Shown piece by piece: positions 35,807 through 44,880 of a stretch of DNA of 64,000 nt. The position numbers and the translations under genes were made by a program. Numbering within the stretch: position 1 is the first letter of the stretch; every line of letters begins with the position of its first letter. The stretch covers positions 186,001 through 250,000 of the forward strand of contig NZ_JNXG01000009.1 of the NCBI RefSeq assembly GCF_000717025.1, in the 5' to 3' direction. The notes under the pieces are model-generated. The model was not told the origin of the DNA and made no database searches. It was given only the letters and a program-made list of their open reading frames with translations. The stretch is from Streptomyces atroolivaceus. GTDB taxonomy: Bacteria > Actinomycetota > Actinomycetes > Streptomycetales > Streptomycetaceae.

Positions 35807-36316
35807 ATGACGCTCTACACCACGATCGACAGCCCGCTCGGCGAGCTGCTGCTGGTGGGTGAGGAGTCGGCCACCGCACAGGGCGGCACCGCCCTCGCCT
35901 CGCTCTCCGTGCCCGGTCAGAAGGGTGGCGAGACGGTCCAGGAAGGCTGGACGGAGAAGCCGGAGGCCTTCGCCGTGATCGTCGCCGAACTGCGCGCCTA
36001 CTTCGACGGCAGCCGGACCGGCTTCGGCATCGAGTACGCCGTCAGCCGTGGCACCGACTTCCAGAGGCGGGTGTGGGAGGCACTGGAGGCCATCCCGTAC
36101 GGCACCACGCTCAGCTACGGCGAGATCGCCGCCCGGATCGGCGCGCCGCGCGCGGCCGTGCGCTCGGTCGGCACGGCGATCGGCGCCAACCCCCTGCTGG
36201 TCGTACGCCCCTGCCACCGCGTGATCGGCGCGAGCGGCGCCCTGACCGGCTACTCGGGCGGCCTCGATCGCAAGCGGCGGCTCCTGGAGCTGGAGAACCC
36301 CCACCGGGCGGCCTGA
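35807..36316 (+). CDS. ogt: O6-methylguanine-DNA methyltransferase
   Basis: Suicide repair protein of 169 residues. It has the DNA-binding helix (TDFQRRVWEALEAIPYGTTLSYGEIAARIGAPRAAVRSVGTAIGANPLL), the methyl-acceptor cysteine in P-C-H-R-V-I-G (about residue 134) and the terminal G-Y-S-G-G-L-D-R-K-R-x-L-L-x-L-E. ATG at 35807 follows GGAAGGA. Downstream of ada-alkA and probably co-transcribed. Confidence 0.95.
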   Translation: MTLYTTIDSPLGELLLVGEESATAQGGTALASLSVPGQKGGETVQEGWTEKPEAFAVIVAELRAYFDGSRTGFGIEYAVSRGTDFQRRVWEALEAIPYGTTLSYGEIAARIGAPRAAVRSVGTAIGANPLLVVRPCHRVIGASGALTGYSGGLDRKRRLLELENPHRAA

Positions 36317-36336
36317 CGGCCCCGTCCTCGACGCAC

Positions 36337-36379
36337 GCGAGTGTCCTCGGGGAATGCGAGTGTCCTCGGGGAATGCGAG
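36337..36379. repeat. 19-bp tandem duplication
   Basis: GCGAGTGTCCTCGGGGAAT occurs at 36337-36355 and again at 36356-36374, followed by the first bases of a third copy. It lies between ogt and the small ORF ahead of alkB and so duplicates part of their intergenic leader. Confidence 0.85.
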
Positions 36380-36391
36380 GGAGGCGCACCG

Positions 36392-36586
36392 ATGAACGAT
36401 CACACCCTTCACCTGGCCGCACCCGTGAGGGACCGTCTCGCCGACGGCGCCGGGACCGTGCACGGCCTGCGCGGCGCCGCGCGCACCGTGCACGGCCTGC
36501 GGGGCGCCTCGGCGGACGGTGGCACCCGGGAGGCCCGCCACCGCCGGCGCGCCTCCTCCTGCCCGTCGGGGCGGGGGGCGTCATGA
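36392..36586 (+). CDS. Small ORF with a duplicated 10-residue motif, coupled to alkB
   Basis: Open frame of 64 codons with a good GAGGGAGG ribosome-binding sequence 8 bases before the ATG. Its TGA overlaps the alkB start (ATGA). It contains a 30-base internal repeat encoding TVHGLRGAAR and TVHGLRGASA, then an Arg/Ser-rich tail. No family recognised. It may be a real micro-protein or only a translational coupler for alkB. Confidence 0.5.
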   Translation: MNDHTLHLAAPVRDRLADGAGTVHGLRGAARTVHGLRGASADGGTREARHRRRASSCPSGRGAS

Positions 36587-37239
36587 GCGCCCTGATCCCG
36601 CGCCCCGCCATGGAGGTCGCCCCGGGCGCCTGGCACGTCCCCGGCTGGCTCACCCTCGCGCAGCAGCGCGAGCTGGTGACCGCGTGCCGTGCCTGGGCGA
36701 CCGGCCCCGTGCCCATCCGGCACACCCGACTGCCGCGCGGCGGTGTCATGTCGGTACAGACCGTGTGCGTCGGCTGGCACTGGCAGCCGTACAGGTACAC
36801 CCGCACCGCGGATGACGTCAACGGCCGCCGGGTCGCCGAATTCCCGGACTGGATGGTCCGGCTGGGCCGGCGCGCCCACCTGGAGGCGTACGGCGACGAG
36901 CACGCCGCACGGGACCACACCCCGGACACCGCGCTCATCAACTTCTACGACGGGCAGGCCAGGATGGGCATGCACCAGGACAAGGACGAACGGTCCTCCG
37001 CCCCCGTCGTCTCGCTTTCCATCGGCGACACCTGCGTCTTCCGCGTGGGCAACACCGAGACCCGCTCCAAGCCGTACACCGACATCGAACTCTCCTCGGG
37101 CGACCTGTTCGTCCTCGGCGGCCCCTCGCGCTTCGCCTTCCACGGCGTTCCCAAGGTCTACGAGGGCACCGGCGACCCGGCCACCGGCCTGAGTTCGGGA
37201 CGGCTGAACATCACCATGCGGGTCACCGGGCTCACCTGA
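36583..37239 (+). CDS. alkB: AlkB-type 2-oxoglutarate/Fe(II) DNA-repair dioxygenase
   Basis: Protein of 218 residues that demethylates 1-methyladenine and 3-methylcytosine oxidatively. Iron ligands H-x-D in MGMHQDKDE (about residue 128) and the distal histidine in FAFHGVPKVYEG (about 187), plus the 2-oxoglutarate arginine in SGRLNITMRVT at the C-terminus, are present. N-x-Y in LINFYDGQARMG is the usual substrate-side motif. With the AdaA-AlkA fusion and Ogt it gives direct-reversal, dealkylation and glycosylase routes in one cluster. Confidence 0.94.
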   Translation: MSALIPRPAMEVAPGAWHVPGWLTLAQQRELVTACRAWATGPVPIRHTRLPRGGVMSVQTVCVGWHWQPYRYTRTADDVNGRRVAEFPDWMVRLGRRAHLEAYGDEHAARDHTPDTALINFYDGQARMGMHQDKDERSSAPVVSLSIGDTCVFRVGNTETRSKPYTDIELSSGDLFVLGGPSRFAFHGVPKVYEGTGDPATGLSSGRLNITMRVTGLT

Positions 37240-37339
37240 GGCCTCTCCCGGCTCCGTTGTCAGTGGGCGCCAGTAGGTTCAGTCGTGTTCCGCCGGTCCG
37301 GCGGAGACGACCCCTTAGCTGTGCATTGGAGATGGCGCG

Positions 37340-37843
37340 TTGTCGGATTGGGAGAGGTCGAGCACGGCGCGGGTGATACCGCCCGCGAGGCCGCGCAAGC
37401 TCGCCAAGGTTCCGTTCGTCGAGCTGGCCGACGGACGTCTGCAGGGCGTGGTGTCCAGCGGCTCGGACATCGGCAGGGTCTATGTGTCGTCAGTCGCCAC
37501 GGGGACCTACGCGTTCGCCTGCAGCACCAACAACAACCGGCCGTGCGGGGGCGCACGCGGATACTTCTGCAACCACATCGGCGCCCTGATCAACGAGGCG
37601 GTCCTGCAGTACGGCGCCGAGCGCGTCGTCCGGTACCTGAAGGCCGAGGTCCCGGAGGGCGATGTGGACGGGGCCGGGCTGGCGTCCGCGATGAGGAGCA
37701 CCCGCCCGCCGATGGACGAGACCAAGGCCGCCGCCTCCGTCTTCAGCCGGTTCCTGCGTCACCTGGCCTACCTCGAACACGCCCCGGTCACCGCACCGTT
37801 GCCCGAGATGCAGTTCTTCCCGCCGACCAGGGCGGTGGCCTGA
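37340..37843 (+). CDS. SWIM-like zinc-finger protein, first gene of a MoxR/VWA operon
   Basis: Protein of 167 residues. The region FACSTNNNRPC…GYFCNHIGALINEAV has three cysteines and one histidine in a C…C…C-x-H order, close to SWIM zinc fingers, which bind nucleic acid or protein. The rest is mixed α/β, ending with a helix and a Pro-rich tail. Start is uncertain: TTG at 37340 has GGAG upstream and GTG at 37373 is an alternative. The TGATG overlap couples it to the next gene. I infer a substrate- or nucleic-acid-binding role in the five-gene system. Confidence 0.7.
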   Translation: MSDWERSSTARVIPPARPRKLAKVPFVELADGRLQGVVSSGSDIGRVYVSSVATGTYAFACSTNNNRPCGGARGYFCNHIGALINEAVLQYGAERVVRYLKAEVPEGDVDGAGLASAMRSTRPPMDETKAAASVFSRFLRHLAYLEHAPVTAPLPEMQFFPPTRAVA

Positions 37844-39234
37844 TGCGCGCCGGCCTCCTCGCCGAACCCGTAGAGGGACTGGACGAAGCCCTGGCGGCCG
37901 TCGACGCCTTCGACCGGGCCCTCGTCGCCGGCCTGCTCCGCCCCCAGCCCGCCGAGGACACCGGCCCGACGCCGCTCGCCGACGCCGTGGCGGGGACGCC
38001 GCTGGCCGCGAGGGTCGCCGAGGCCGCCGCCAAGGCGGCGGCCGGAGCGGCGGACGAGGACCACTTCGTGGCCCTGGCCGCCGCGCGGACCGCTTTGCTC
38101 GGCTCCGTCCACGACGCGCTGCTGAACCGCGTCGAGGAGGCGACGGGCCGTTCGCGCGGTGCGGAGCCCGCACCGCCGGCCGGTGGGCAGCCGGCGGCGA
38201 ACCTGCTGACGGCCGCCCGCGCCTGGCTCTCCGACCTGGCGCGCGGCGGATGGCAGGGCCTCGACCACGAGGTGGTGTCCGGAGCGGCGGAGGTCGTCTC
38301 CGTCATGCTTCCCGACCCGTCCCTGCGCCGCCTCGCGACCCTCCTCGACGGATTCGCCGCCGAACTCGCCGCGTCCTGCCCCGGCGCGTCGATGGAGCGC
38401 TTCCCGGTACGCCGCTGGGCCGACCTCTGGTCACGCGGGATGCTGCTGACGGTGCCCGGCGCGGCGGGTACGCCCGTCACCGGGACCGCCGACGGACGCC
38501 TGCTGCCCCTCGGTATCGACGTACAGGAGCACGCGACCGCCGCACAGGCGCAGGTGCACGCGGTGTTCGAGCCCGCGGACGGGTCGGCGCCCCGCCTCGT
38601 GCGCGCCAGCGTGTCGGTGCCGAAGCCGGACACGGTCGTAGGAGCCGGCATCTGGCAGCTGCTGCGCCCGCACATGTCGCTGCTCGCGGCTGCCGGCGAG
38701 GGCCGCTCGATGGACCTCACCGGTATGCCGGTCACCGCCGAGGGCGACCTGATCTGGAGCGACGAGCACGCCCGCCCCGGTACACCCGCCGAGGCGTTCA
38801 CCACCGCCCGTGTGGCACTGCCCACCGCGGCAGCCCCGGTGACCGCACCCCTGGACCGGCATCCGGCGCGCATCGCCGTACCCGTCTTCCTGGAGGGCTA
38901 CACCGCTCGCACGGACGACGACGGTGTACTGACCTTCACCGTCGCGGGGTTCGACCTCGTCGTCGACACGGACCGCATCCCGGCGGCCGGGCCGCTCACT
39001 CCAGAAGCCGTGGCCAGGTCCGGTGCGTGCATCGCCCTGATCCGCTGGGACGCCGGGACGTTCGGGGTGCAGCCGCTCGCCGTCGAGACCACGGTGCGGA
39101 AGAAGGTGGCCTCGGTGCACGCGGGGGCGTGGGCCGGAGGGACGGCGGACAAGGCGGGGGTCAGGGCGGAGAAGGCCGCCACCGACGCCGCGAAGGTGCT
39201 GAGCGAGCGCGCGGGAAGGCTGCTGCGAAAGTGA
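37843..39234 (+). CDS. Unrecognised protein of the SWIM/VWA/MoxR operon
   Basis: Protein of 463 residues without a family I can name. The N-terminal third is alanine-rich and helical. The middle and C-terminal parts look like α/β and β-rich domains (DGRLLPLGIDVQEHATAAQAQVHAVFEP; PARIAVPVFLEGYTARTDDDGVLTFTVAGFDLVVDTDRIP), ending in a Lys/Ala-rich helix. No signal peptide or membrane helix. It overlaps both neighbours (TGATG and GTGA), so it must be made in step with the zinc-finger and VWA proteins. Confidence 0.75.
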   Translation: MRAGLLAEPVEGLDEALAAVDAFDRALVAGLLRPQPAEDTGPTPLADAVAGTPLAARVAEAAAKAAAGAADEDHFVALAAARTALLGSVHDALLNRVEEATGRSRGAEPAPPAGGQPAANLLTAARAWLSDLARGGWQGLDHEVVSGAAEVVSVMLPDPSLRRLATLLDGFAAELAASCPGASMERFPVRRWADLWSRGMLLTVPGAAGTPVTGTADGRLLPLGIDVQEHATAAQAQVHAVFEPADGSAPRLVRASVSVPKPDTVVGAGIWQLLRPHMSLLAAAGEGRSMDLTGMPVTAEGDLIWSDEHARPGTPAEAFTTARVALPTAAAPVTAPLDRHPARIAVPVFLEGYTARTDDDGVLTFTVAGFDLVVDTDRIPAAGPLTPEAVARSGACIALIRWDAGTFGVQPLAVETTVRKKVASVHAGAWAGGTADKAGVRAEKAATDAAKVLSERAGRLLRK

Positions 39235-40700
39235 CCGGACAGCAGAGTCCCGAGGTGACCGGGGAGACCTCGCACGACAACCGCCGACAGGTCATGTACT
39301 GGCGCCTCCTCGCCCGGCTCTTCGACCACGAGGAGCAGGCGGCCCTGGAATCGGCGAGCCTCGCCGTGGTGGAGGACATCGGACTTCCGGCAACGCTGCT
39401 GGACCCGCAGACGTCGGTCGACTCCGTGGTGCAGCGCCATCCCGGGCTGGCCGCCGAGTTCGAGGGCCTGATGGTGCAGGAGGCGGAGGCTGACACCGAA
39501 GCCGAAGCCGAAGCCGAAGCCGAAGCCGATGCCGGAGGGGGAGAAGGAGCAGCTGACGACGCCCGCGACCGGGCCGCCGAGGTGCGGCGTGCCGCGCTCG
39601 TGTCGAAGGTCCTGCTGAACGTCTTCCACTCCCCGCCCGGCACCGTCACCGCAGGTCAGCTCTCCCGGTGGCAGTCCGACGCGGGCTGGCTCGAGCGCGC
39701 GCTCGGCTGCGGGCCCGGCGAGCTGCGCGGCGGTCGTGCCGGAGGGACGGGCGCCGGTCCGGCCGGCACGGGTGGCGGTGGCAGGACCCCCGACCTCGGT
39801 CGGCTGATCCCGGAGATCGGCCCGGAGCTGGGCTCCATCGAGGCCGGGCTCGTCAAGCGGATGCGACTGCGCGAAGTGCTCGCCGACCCCCATCTCGCCG
39901 GGCAGCTGACGCCGAGCATGTCGCTGATCGAGCAGCTGCTGCGCGACAAGGACAATCTGTCCGGTGTGGCTCTGGCCAACGCCAAGGCCCTCATCCGCCG
40001 CTTCGTCGACGAGGTCGCCGAGGTGTTGCGCACACAGGTGGAGAAGTCCACCGTCGGCGCCCTGGACCGTTCGGTCCCGCCCAAGCGGGTCTTCCGCAAC
40101 CTGGACCTCGACCGCACGATCTGGAAGAACCTCACCAACTGGAGCCCCGAGGAGGAGCGGCTCTACGTCGACCGCCTCTTCTACCGCCACACCGCGCGCA
40201 AGACGACGCCCCAGCGGCTGATCGTCGTCGTCGACCAGTCGGGCTCGATGGTGGACTCGATGGTCAACTGCACCATCCTGGCCTCGATCTTCGCCGGTCT
40301 GCCCAAGGTGGACGTCCACCTCATCGCGTACGACACCCAGGCGCTCGACCTCACCCCGTGGGTGCACGACCCCTTCGAGACCCTGCTGCGCACCAACCTC
40401 GGGGGAGGCACCGACGGTACGGTCGCCATGGCACTCGCCCAGCCGAAGATCGCCGAGCCCCGCAACACGGTCGTGGTGTGGATCTCGGACTTCTACGAAT
40501 GGCAGACGGAGCCGCTGTTCGAAAGCATGGCCGCCATCCACCGCTCCGGTGCCAAGTTCATCCCGGTCGGCTCCGTGACCAGTTCCGGCCGTGCCAGCGT
40601 CAACCCGTGGTTCCGGGAGCGCTTCAAGGACCAGGGGACGCCCGTGCTCTCCGGCCACATCCGCAAGCTCGTCCACGAGCTCAAGACCTTCCTCACCTGA
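39231..40700 (+). CDS. VWA-domain protein, partner of the MoxR ATPase
   Basis: Protein of 489 residues. The N-terminal half is helical with an acidic repeat (EAEAEAEAEADA, about 90-100) and a glycine-rich linker. The C-terminal von Willebrand A domain begins at LIVVVDQSGSMVDSMVN with a MIDAS D-x-S-x-S at 335-339, the later T in LGGGTDGTVAM and the D of WISDFYEW. The layout matches CoxE/ViaA-like proteins that work with MoxR AAA ATPases. GTG start overlaps the previous stop. Confidence 0.88.
   Translation: MTGQQSPEVTGETSHDNRRQVMYWRLLARLFDHEEQAALESASLAVVEDIGLPATLLDPQTSVDSVVQRHPGLAAEFEGLMVQEAEADTEAEAEAEAEADAGGGEGAADDARDRAAEVRRAALVSKVLLNVFHSPPGTVTAGQLSRWQSDAGWLERALGCGPGELRGGRAGGTGAGPAGTGGGGRTPDLGRLIPEIGPELGSIEAGLVKRMRLREVLADPHLAGQLTPSMSLIEQLLRDKDNLSGVALANAKALIRRFVDEVAEVLRTQVEKSTVGALDRSVPPKRVFRNLDLDRTIWKNLTNWSPEEERLYVDRLFYRHTARKTTPQRLIVVVDQSGSMVDSMVNCTILASIFAGLPKVDVHLIAYDTQALDLTPWVHDPFETLLRTNLGGGTDGTVAMALAQPKIAEPRNTVVVWISDFYEWQTEPLFESMAAIHRSGAKFIPVGSVTSSGRASVNPWFRERFKDQGTPVLSGHIRKLVHELKTFLT
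39498..39527 (+). repeat. GAAGCC hexamer repeat inside the VWA gene
   Basis: Five perfect GAAGCC units followed by GATGCC encode an alternating Glu-Ala stretch. A pure in-frame microsatellite of this type can change length without frameshift. Confidence 0.85.
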
Positions 40701-40768
40701 GGCCCGAGGGCCCTGAGGCCCGACGGCCCGGTGCAGTCGAACCCGAAATTCCAGAAAGGCTCACAGAC

Positions 40769-41881
40769 ATGTCCGACCTGTTGCGCGCCCCTGCCGAGAT
40801 CAAGTACGCCGAAGAGCTCGACTGGCTGGAGTCGGTCGACGACGGCCCCAAGCCGTTCTCCTGGCGACTGTCGCCGAAGATGGTCCGCCTGTTCATCCTG
40901 GGCTCCGAGCGCTCCGACGGCCTCGACCGCGAGATCTCCCAGAAGTGGTACGGCGACCGCAGCTTCGTCGAGCGCTCGATCGTCACGCTCGCCTCCGACC
41001 GGGGACTGCTGCTCATCGGCGACCCGGGCACGGGCAAGAGCTGGCTGGCCGAGCTGCTGTCCGCCGCGATCTCCCGCAACTCCACCCTCGTGGTGCAGGG
41101 CACGGCCGGCACCACCGAGGACCACATCAAGTACTCCTGGAACGTGTCCATGGTGATCTCCAAGGGCCAGTCGCGGGAGTCGATGATCCCCTCACCGATC
41201 ATGACCGCGATGGAGACGGGGGCGATCGGCCGTTTCGAGGAGCTCACCCGCTCCACCAGCGACGTCCAGGACGCGCTGATCTCGATCCTGTCGGAGAAGT
41301 ACATCTCGGTCCCGGAGATGGACAGCGACAACATCGTCTTCGCCAAGCCGGGCTTCTCCGTCATCGCCACGGCCAACAGCCGCGACCGCGGCGTCAACGA
41401 CCTGTCCTCCGCGCTCAAGCGCCGCTTCAACTTCGTCCGCATCCCGGTGGTGACGAACAAGAAGAGCGAGGCGGAGATCGTCCGCTTCCGCACCGAGGAA
41501 CTGCTGCGCCGCCATCAGATCGAACTGGACGTTCCGCCGACCCTGCTCGACGTGCTGCTGCAGAGCTTCGCCGACCTGAGGGCCTCCGCCGCCGCTGCCG
41601 GCAGTGACGACGAGAAGCTGGAGTCCGCGCTGTCGAGCGCCGAGCAGATCGGTGTGCTGGAGGACGCGATCCTGCACAGCAACTTCTTCGGCGAGCGCGC
41701 GCTGACCGCCCGCACACTCGCCTCCTCGCTCGTCGGGTCGCTGGCGCGGCGCGAGCCGGAGGACCTGGCCATCCTCAACAAGTACCTGCACGGTGTCGTC
41801 GAGCCGCGCAGCAAGGAGGAGGGCGGCTCCTGGCCGGAGTTCCTGGAGGGCGGCCGCGACGCGATCGCCACCCTGTCATGA
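40769..41881 (+). CDS. MoxR-family AAA+ ATPase
   Basis: Protein of 370 residues with Walker A GDPGTGKS at 84-91, the MoxR-type helix insert (EDHIKYSWNVSMVISKGQSRESMIPSPIMTAMETGAI), Walker B-like region (IGRFEELTRSTSDVQDALISILSE), sensor 1 in VIATANSRDRGVND and the arginine-finger region (LSSALKRRFNFVRIPV). These ATPases act as chaperone-like remodelers with a VWA partner. ATG at 40769; GAAAGG lies 10 bases upstream. Its stop overlaps the DUF5682 gene (ATGA). Confidence 0.93.
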   Translation: MSDLLRAPAEIKYAEELDWLESVDDGPKPFSWRLSPKMVRLFILGSERSDGLDREISQKWYGDRSFVERSIVTLASDRGLLLIGDPGTGKSWLAELLSAAISRNSTLVVQGTAGTTEDHIKYSWNVSMVISKGQSRESMIPSPIMTAMETGAIGRFEELTRSTSDVQDALISILSEKYISVPEMDSDNIVFAKPGFSVIATANSRDRGVNDLSSALKRRFNFVRIPVVTNKKSEAEIVRFRTEELLRRHQIELDVPPTLLDVLLQSFADLRASAAAAGSDDEKLESALSSAEQIGVLEDAILHSNFFGERALTARTLASSLVGSLARREPEDLAILNKYLHGVVEPRSKEEGGSWPEFLEGGRDAIATLS

Positions 41882-44676
41882 GTATGCCGAGCGAGGAGAC
41901 GCGGTTCGCGGCGCTGCGGGGACAACTGCAGGATGCCGCCACGGAGTTCGCCGACGGGCCGGATGCGCTGCAGGGAATCCTCCTCGGCATCGTCGACGAC
42001 GTGGACCGCGCCGTGCGCGAGCCGCTGGAGATCTTCCCCGTCTGCCACCACTCGCCCGCGTCAGCGGTCGCGATGGCACGGAGGCTGCGGGAGAAGCAGC
42101 CGAAGGTGGTCTATCTGGAGTTGTGCGAGGACATGGCCCCCCTCCTGCCGGAGCTGCGCAACTGCCGGCTGCCGGTGGCCGTCCAGGCCTTCGCCAGTGA
42201 GGTCAAGGGCTTCCCCGCCGAGTGGGCGCCGCTGTCGGTCGTCGCTCCGATCACCGAGGCGTCGGCCGAGTACCAGGCCATCGCCTACGCACTGGACACC
42301 CCGGGCGTCGAGCTGGTCCTCGTCGACCGCTCCTCGGACCACGTCTTCCAGTGGCAGGCCGGCGCGACGGAGCCCACCGGCTCCGACGCGCCGCCCGCCG
42401 ACGAGGAGGCGGCGCTGCACGGCGACGCCGTGGGGGTGGAGATCGGTGACCTGCGGCCCCGCTTCGCCGAGCTGGAGGAGCACCTGCTCCACCACGGCCG
42501 TGTGCGGCACTGGTCGGAGTGGTGGCACCAGTACGTCGAACTGCCGCTCGGAGACAGCGACCACGACACCTACCGCCAGGTCATGCTCCTCATCGGCAGC
42601 CTGTTCCGCCGTCTGGCCCCCGGGGACCAGGACCGGGTCCGGGTGGATGAGGACCGCGAGCGCTACATGTGGACCCGGATGCGCGAGCACCTCGCCGCGT
42701 CCGGTACCGATCCCGAGGACTGTCTCTACGTCTGCGGTGCGTTCCACGCGTCCAGCCGGGTCGAGGAGTTCGGTGTCCACGGCAGCGGCACCTTCGAGAT
42801 CACTCCGCCGAGCGACAGCACCTGGCAGCACGGCCTGATCCCGTCCAGCCACGCGGCGATCGAGGCACAGTTCGGCCTCGCCGCCGGGTCCGTGTCGATC
42901 GCCGCCACCCAGTGGGCGAAGAACCTCAAGCGCACCCGGGTGCAGCCGTTCCGGCTCACCGGCCAGGCGGGTGCCAGGAAGGCGGCGAAGCCGAGGAAGA
43001 CCGCCGCGGCAGCCGTCCCCGTGGCTCCGGAGGCGCCCACGGACAAGCTCTCGGGCTTCCTGCAGAGCCCGCCCGCCCTGGACCGGCTGGACGAGGCCGA
43101 GCTCCTCGGCTGGTCGGTGGAGATCGTGCGCTCCGCCCGCAGCAACGGCTACCTCGCCTCCACCGCGGACGCGATCGCGGTGTTCGAGACGTCGATCCTG
43201 CTGGCCGGTATGCGGGACCGGGCCAGGCCCACCCCGTACGACTTCCAGGACGCGGCGGTCACCTGCATCGAGAAGGAGACCGTGCCGGGCAGGCGCGATG
43301 TCCGCCGCCTCGTCGAGATCCTGATGGGCGGCGACCGGATCGGTCAGGTCGGCTACGACGCGCTGCCACCCCTGGCCCGGGACGTGCACGACCGCCTCGC
43401 CCCGCTGCAGCTCAAGCTGCAGCAGCGCGGTGTGCGGCGGGCCCTGCTGGACATGACCGCCCAGCCGGAGCTGCGGCAGTGCTCCGACGTGCTGTGGATG
43501 CTGCGCCACCTGATGCCCCACGGCGCCGCCCGGCCGATCATGGGCGAGCGGGAGCTCGGCAAGCAGTCGGTCCAGGAGTCCTGGGACCTGGCGCTGGGCA
43601 CCCATCAGCGGGCGCTCATCGAGCTCGGCTACGAGGGCGTCAGCATCGAGCAGGTCCTGGAGCAGCGCCTGCGCCGCGCCGCCTACGCCCCCAACGCCAC
43701 CACGGCACAGGTCCTCGGAGCAGTCGAGGACGCCGTGCTGTACCTGCGGAGCAGCCGCCTCACCGACGAGCTCGGCACGCGTGCCCTGGAGGTGCTGGCC
43801 ACCGAGCGCAGCGTCGACGGAGCGCCGGAGGTCCTGCGCAGGGTGCGCAGGCTCCTGGCGTACTACCGGATCAGCCGGCCGGTGCTGCCGACGTGGATCG
43901 AGTCGTTCGCCAAGACGGGATACGCCCACTACTGCACGCTCCTGCCGACGGCGTTCACCGACGAGGACGCGACCGTCCGCCAGGTCGCCGCGATGCTGGG
44001 GTTCCTGTTCAGCATGGAGAGCCTGGCGCTGTCGCTCGGCTGCGACCGGACGCAGCTGGACCTGGCGTTCGCACAGTCGCACCCGCAGGAGCCGTCCAGG
44101 GTGGCGTTGCTGTGGGCGGCCCAGGTGCAGCTCGGGCAGCTGTCCCGGGCCGAACTGAGGGAGCGGTGCGACGCACTGCTGGGCAACCCGCTGGTGGTAC
44201 CCGCTTATCCGCGCTACCTCAGCGGATTCCTCCACGCTCTGGAGCCGGTGCCGCAGCTGGCCGACTTCGTCGTGGAGGCGGTCTCCAACGCGTTCGCCCG
44301 GCTGCCGGACCCGGTGCTGCTGCCCTGGCTGCCGAAGCTGATCACCACCCTGCGGTCCGAGGGCGCGGACCTGGCGCCCCTGCTGATCCGCGAGGCCGGA
44401 CGGGTCTTCCCCGGCCGTCTGGCGGCGCTGGACACCTGGGTCCCGCCGTGGCGGACCGCGCCGGCTGCGCCGGCCGACCCCGCGGCGCCCGGTGGCGGCA
44501 CGGGGAGTCGTGCCGTACTGCTCGCCGCGCACCCTGAGACGTGCGACAGCGTGGCGGAGCTGCTGGGCTGCGAAGGCACCTGGGAGGCGGAGGCGCCGGC
44601 CCCCTCCGGCGCGGTGCTCGCCGGCCGGCATCCGGAGACGGCGGCGGCGATCGAGGTGCTGCTGGCGGGAGTGTGA
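41878..44676 (+). CDS. DUF5682-family large protein of the MoxR/VWA operon
   Basis: Protein of 932 residues. The N-terminal part has the family hallmark PVCHHSPASAVAMARRL (about 45-65), followed by conserved histidines and acids (LVDRSSDHVFQW; LYVCGAFHASS) that could form a hydrolase-like or metal-binding site. A basic linker (about 365-385) leads to a helical C-terminal half. No secretion or membrane signal. The family is found beside MoxR/VWA genes; its activity is not established to my knowledge. ATGA overlap with the ATPase; a strong hairpin ends the operon. Confidence 0.82.
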   Translation: MSMPSEETRFAALRGQLQDAATEFADGPDALQGILLGIVDDVDRAVREPLEIFPVCHHSPASAVAMARRLREKQPKVVYLELCEDMAPLLPELRNCRLPVAVQAFASEVKGFPAEWAPLSVVAPITEASAEYQAIAYALDTPGVELVLVDRSSDHVFQWQAGATEPTGSDAPPADEEAALHGDAVGVEIGDLRPRFAELEEHLLHHGRVRHWSEWWHQYVELPLGDSDHDTYRQVMLLIGSLFRRLAPGDQDRVRVDEDRERYMWTRMREHLAASGTDPEDCLYVCGAFHASSRVEEFGVHGSGTFEITPPSDSTWQHGLIPSSHAAIEAQFGLAAGSVSIAATQWAKNLKRTRVQPFRLTGQAGARKAAKPRKTAAAAVPVAPEAPTDKLSGFLQSPPALDRLDEAELLGWSVEIVRSARSNGYLASTADAIAVFETSILLAGMRDRARPTPYDFQDAAVTCIEKETVPGRRDVRRLVEILMGGDRIGQVGYDALPPLARDVHDRLAPLQLKLQQRGVRRALLDMTAQPELRQCSDVLWMLRHLMPHGAARPIMGERELGKQSVQESWDLALGTHQRALIELGYEGVSIEQVLEQRLRRAAYAPNATTAQVLGAVEDAVLYLRSSRLTDELGTRALEVLATERSVDGAPEVLRRVRRLLAYYRISRPVLPTWIESFAKTGYAHYCTLLPTAFTDEDATVRQVAAMLGFLFSMESLALSLGCDRTQLDLAFAQSHPQEPSRVALLWAAQVQLGQLSRAELRERCDALLGNPLVVPAYPRYLSGFLHALEPVPQLADFVVEAVSNAFARLPDPVLLPWLPKLITTLRSEGADLAPLLIREAGRVFPGRLAALDTWVPPWRTAPAAPADPAAPGGGTGSRAVLLAAHPETCDSVAELLGCEGTWEAEAPAPSGAVLAGRHPETAAAIEVLLAGV

Positions 44677-44691
44677 CGTACGGGGGAGCGC

Positions 44692-44729
44692 CGGCCCACG
44701 GGTGCCGTCCGGGCGGCGCCCGTGGGCCG
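44692..44729. terminator. 16-bp hairpin terminator after the MoxR/VWA operon
   Basis: CGGCCCACGGGTGCCG (44692-44707) pairs with CGGCGCCCGTGGGCCG (44714-44729) over 16 bp with one G·T pair, loop TCCGGG. It starts 16 bases after the DUF5682 stop. A second palindrome-like element (GCGCGTGGGCCCATGCGC, about 44733-44750) follows. Confidence 0.75.
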
Positions 44730-44880
44730 ACGCGCGTGGGCCCATGCGCGGGCGCCTCATGCCGCCGGTCCTGTGTCCACGTCCGCGCGGACACTTCGGT
44801 GGGCGCCGAAAAGCCGGCTGGATAGCGTGCCTAGCGCACCGCAGGAAACGCCTGCGCGGGCCTGCAGCAAGGGGCGGTAC

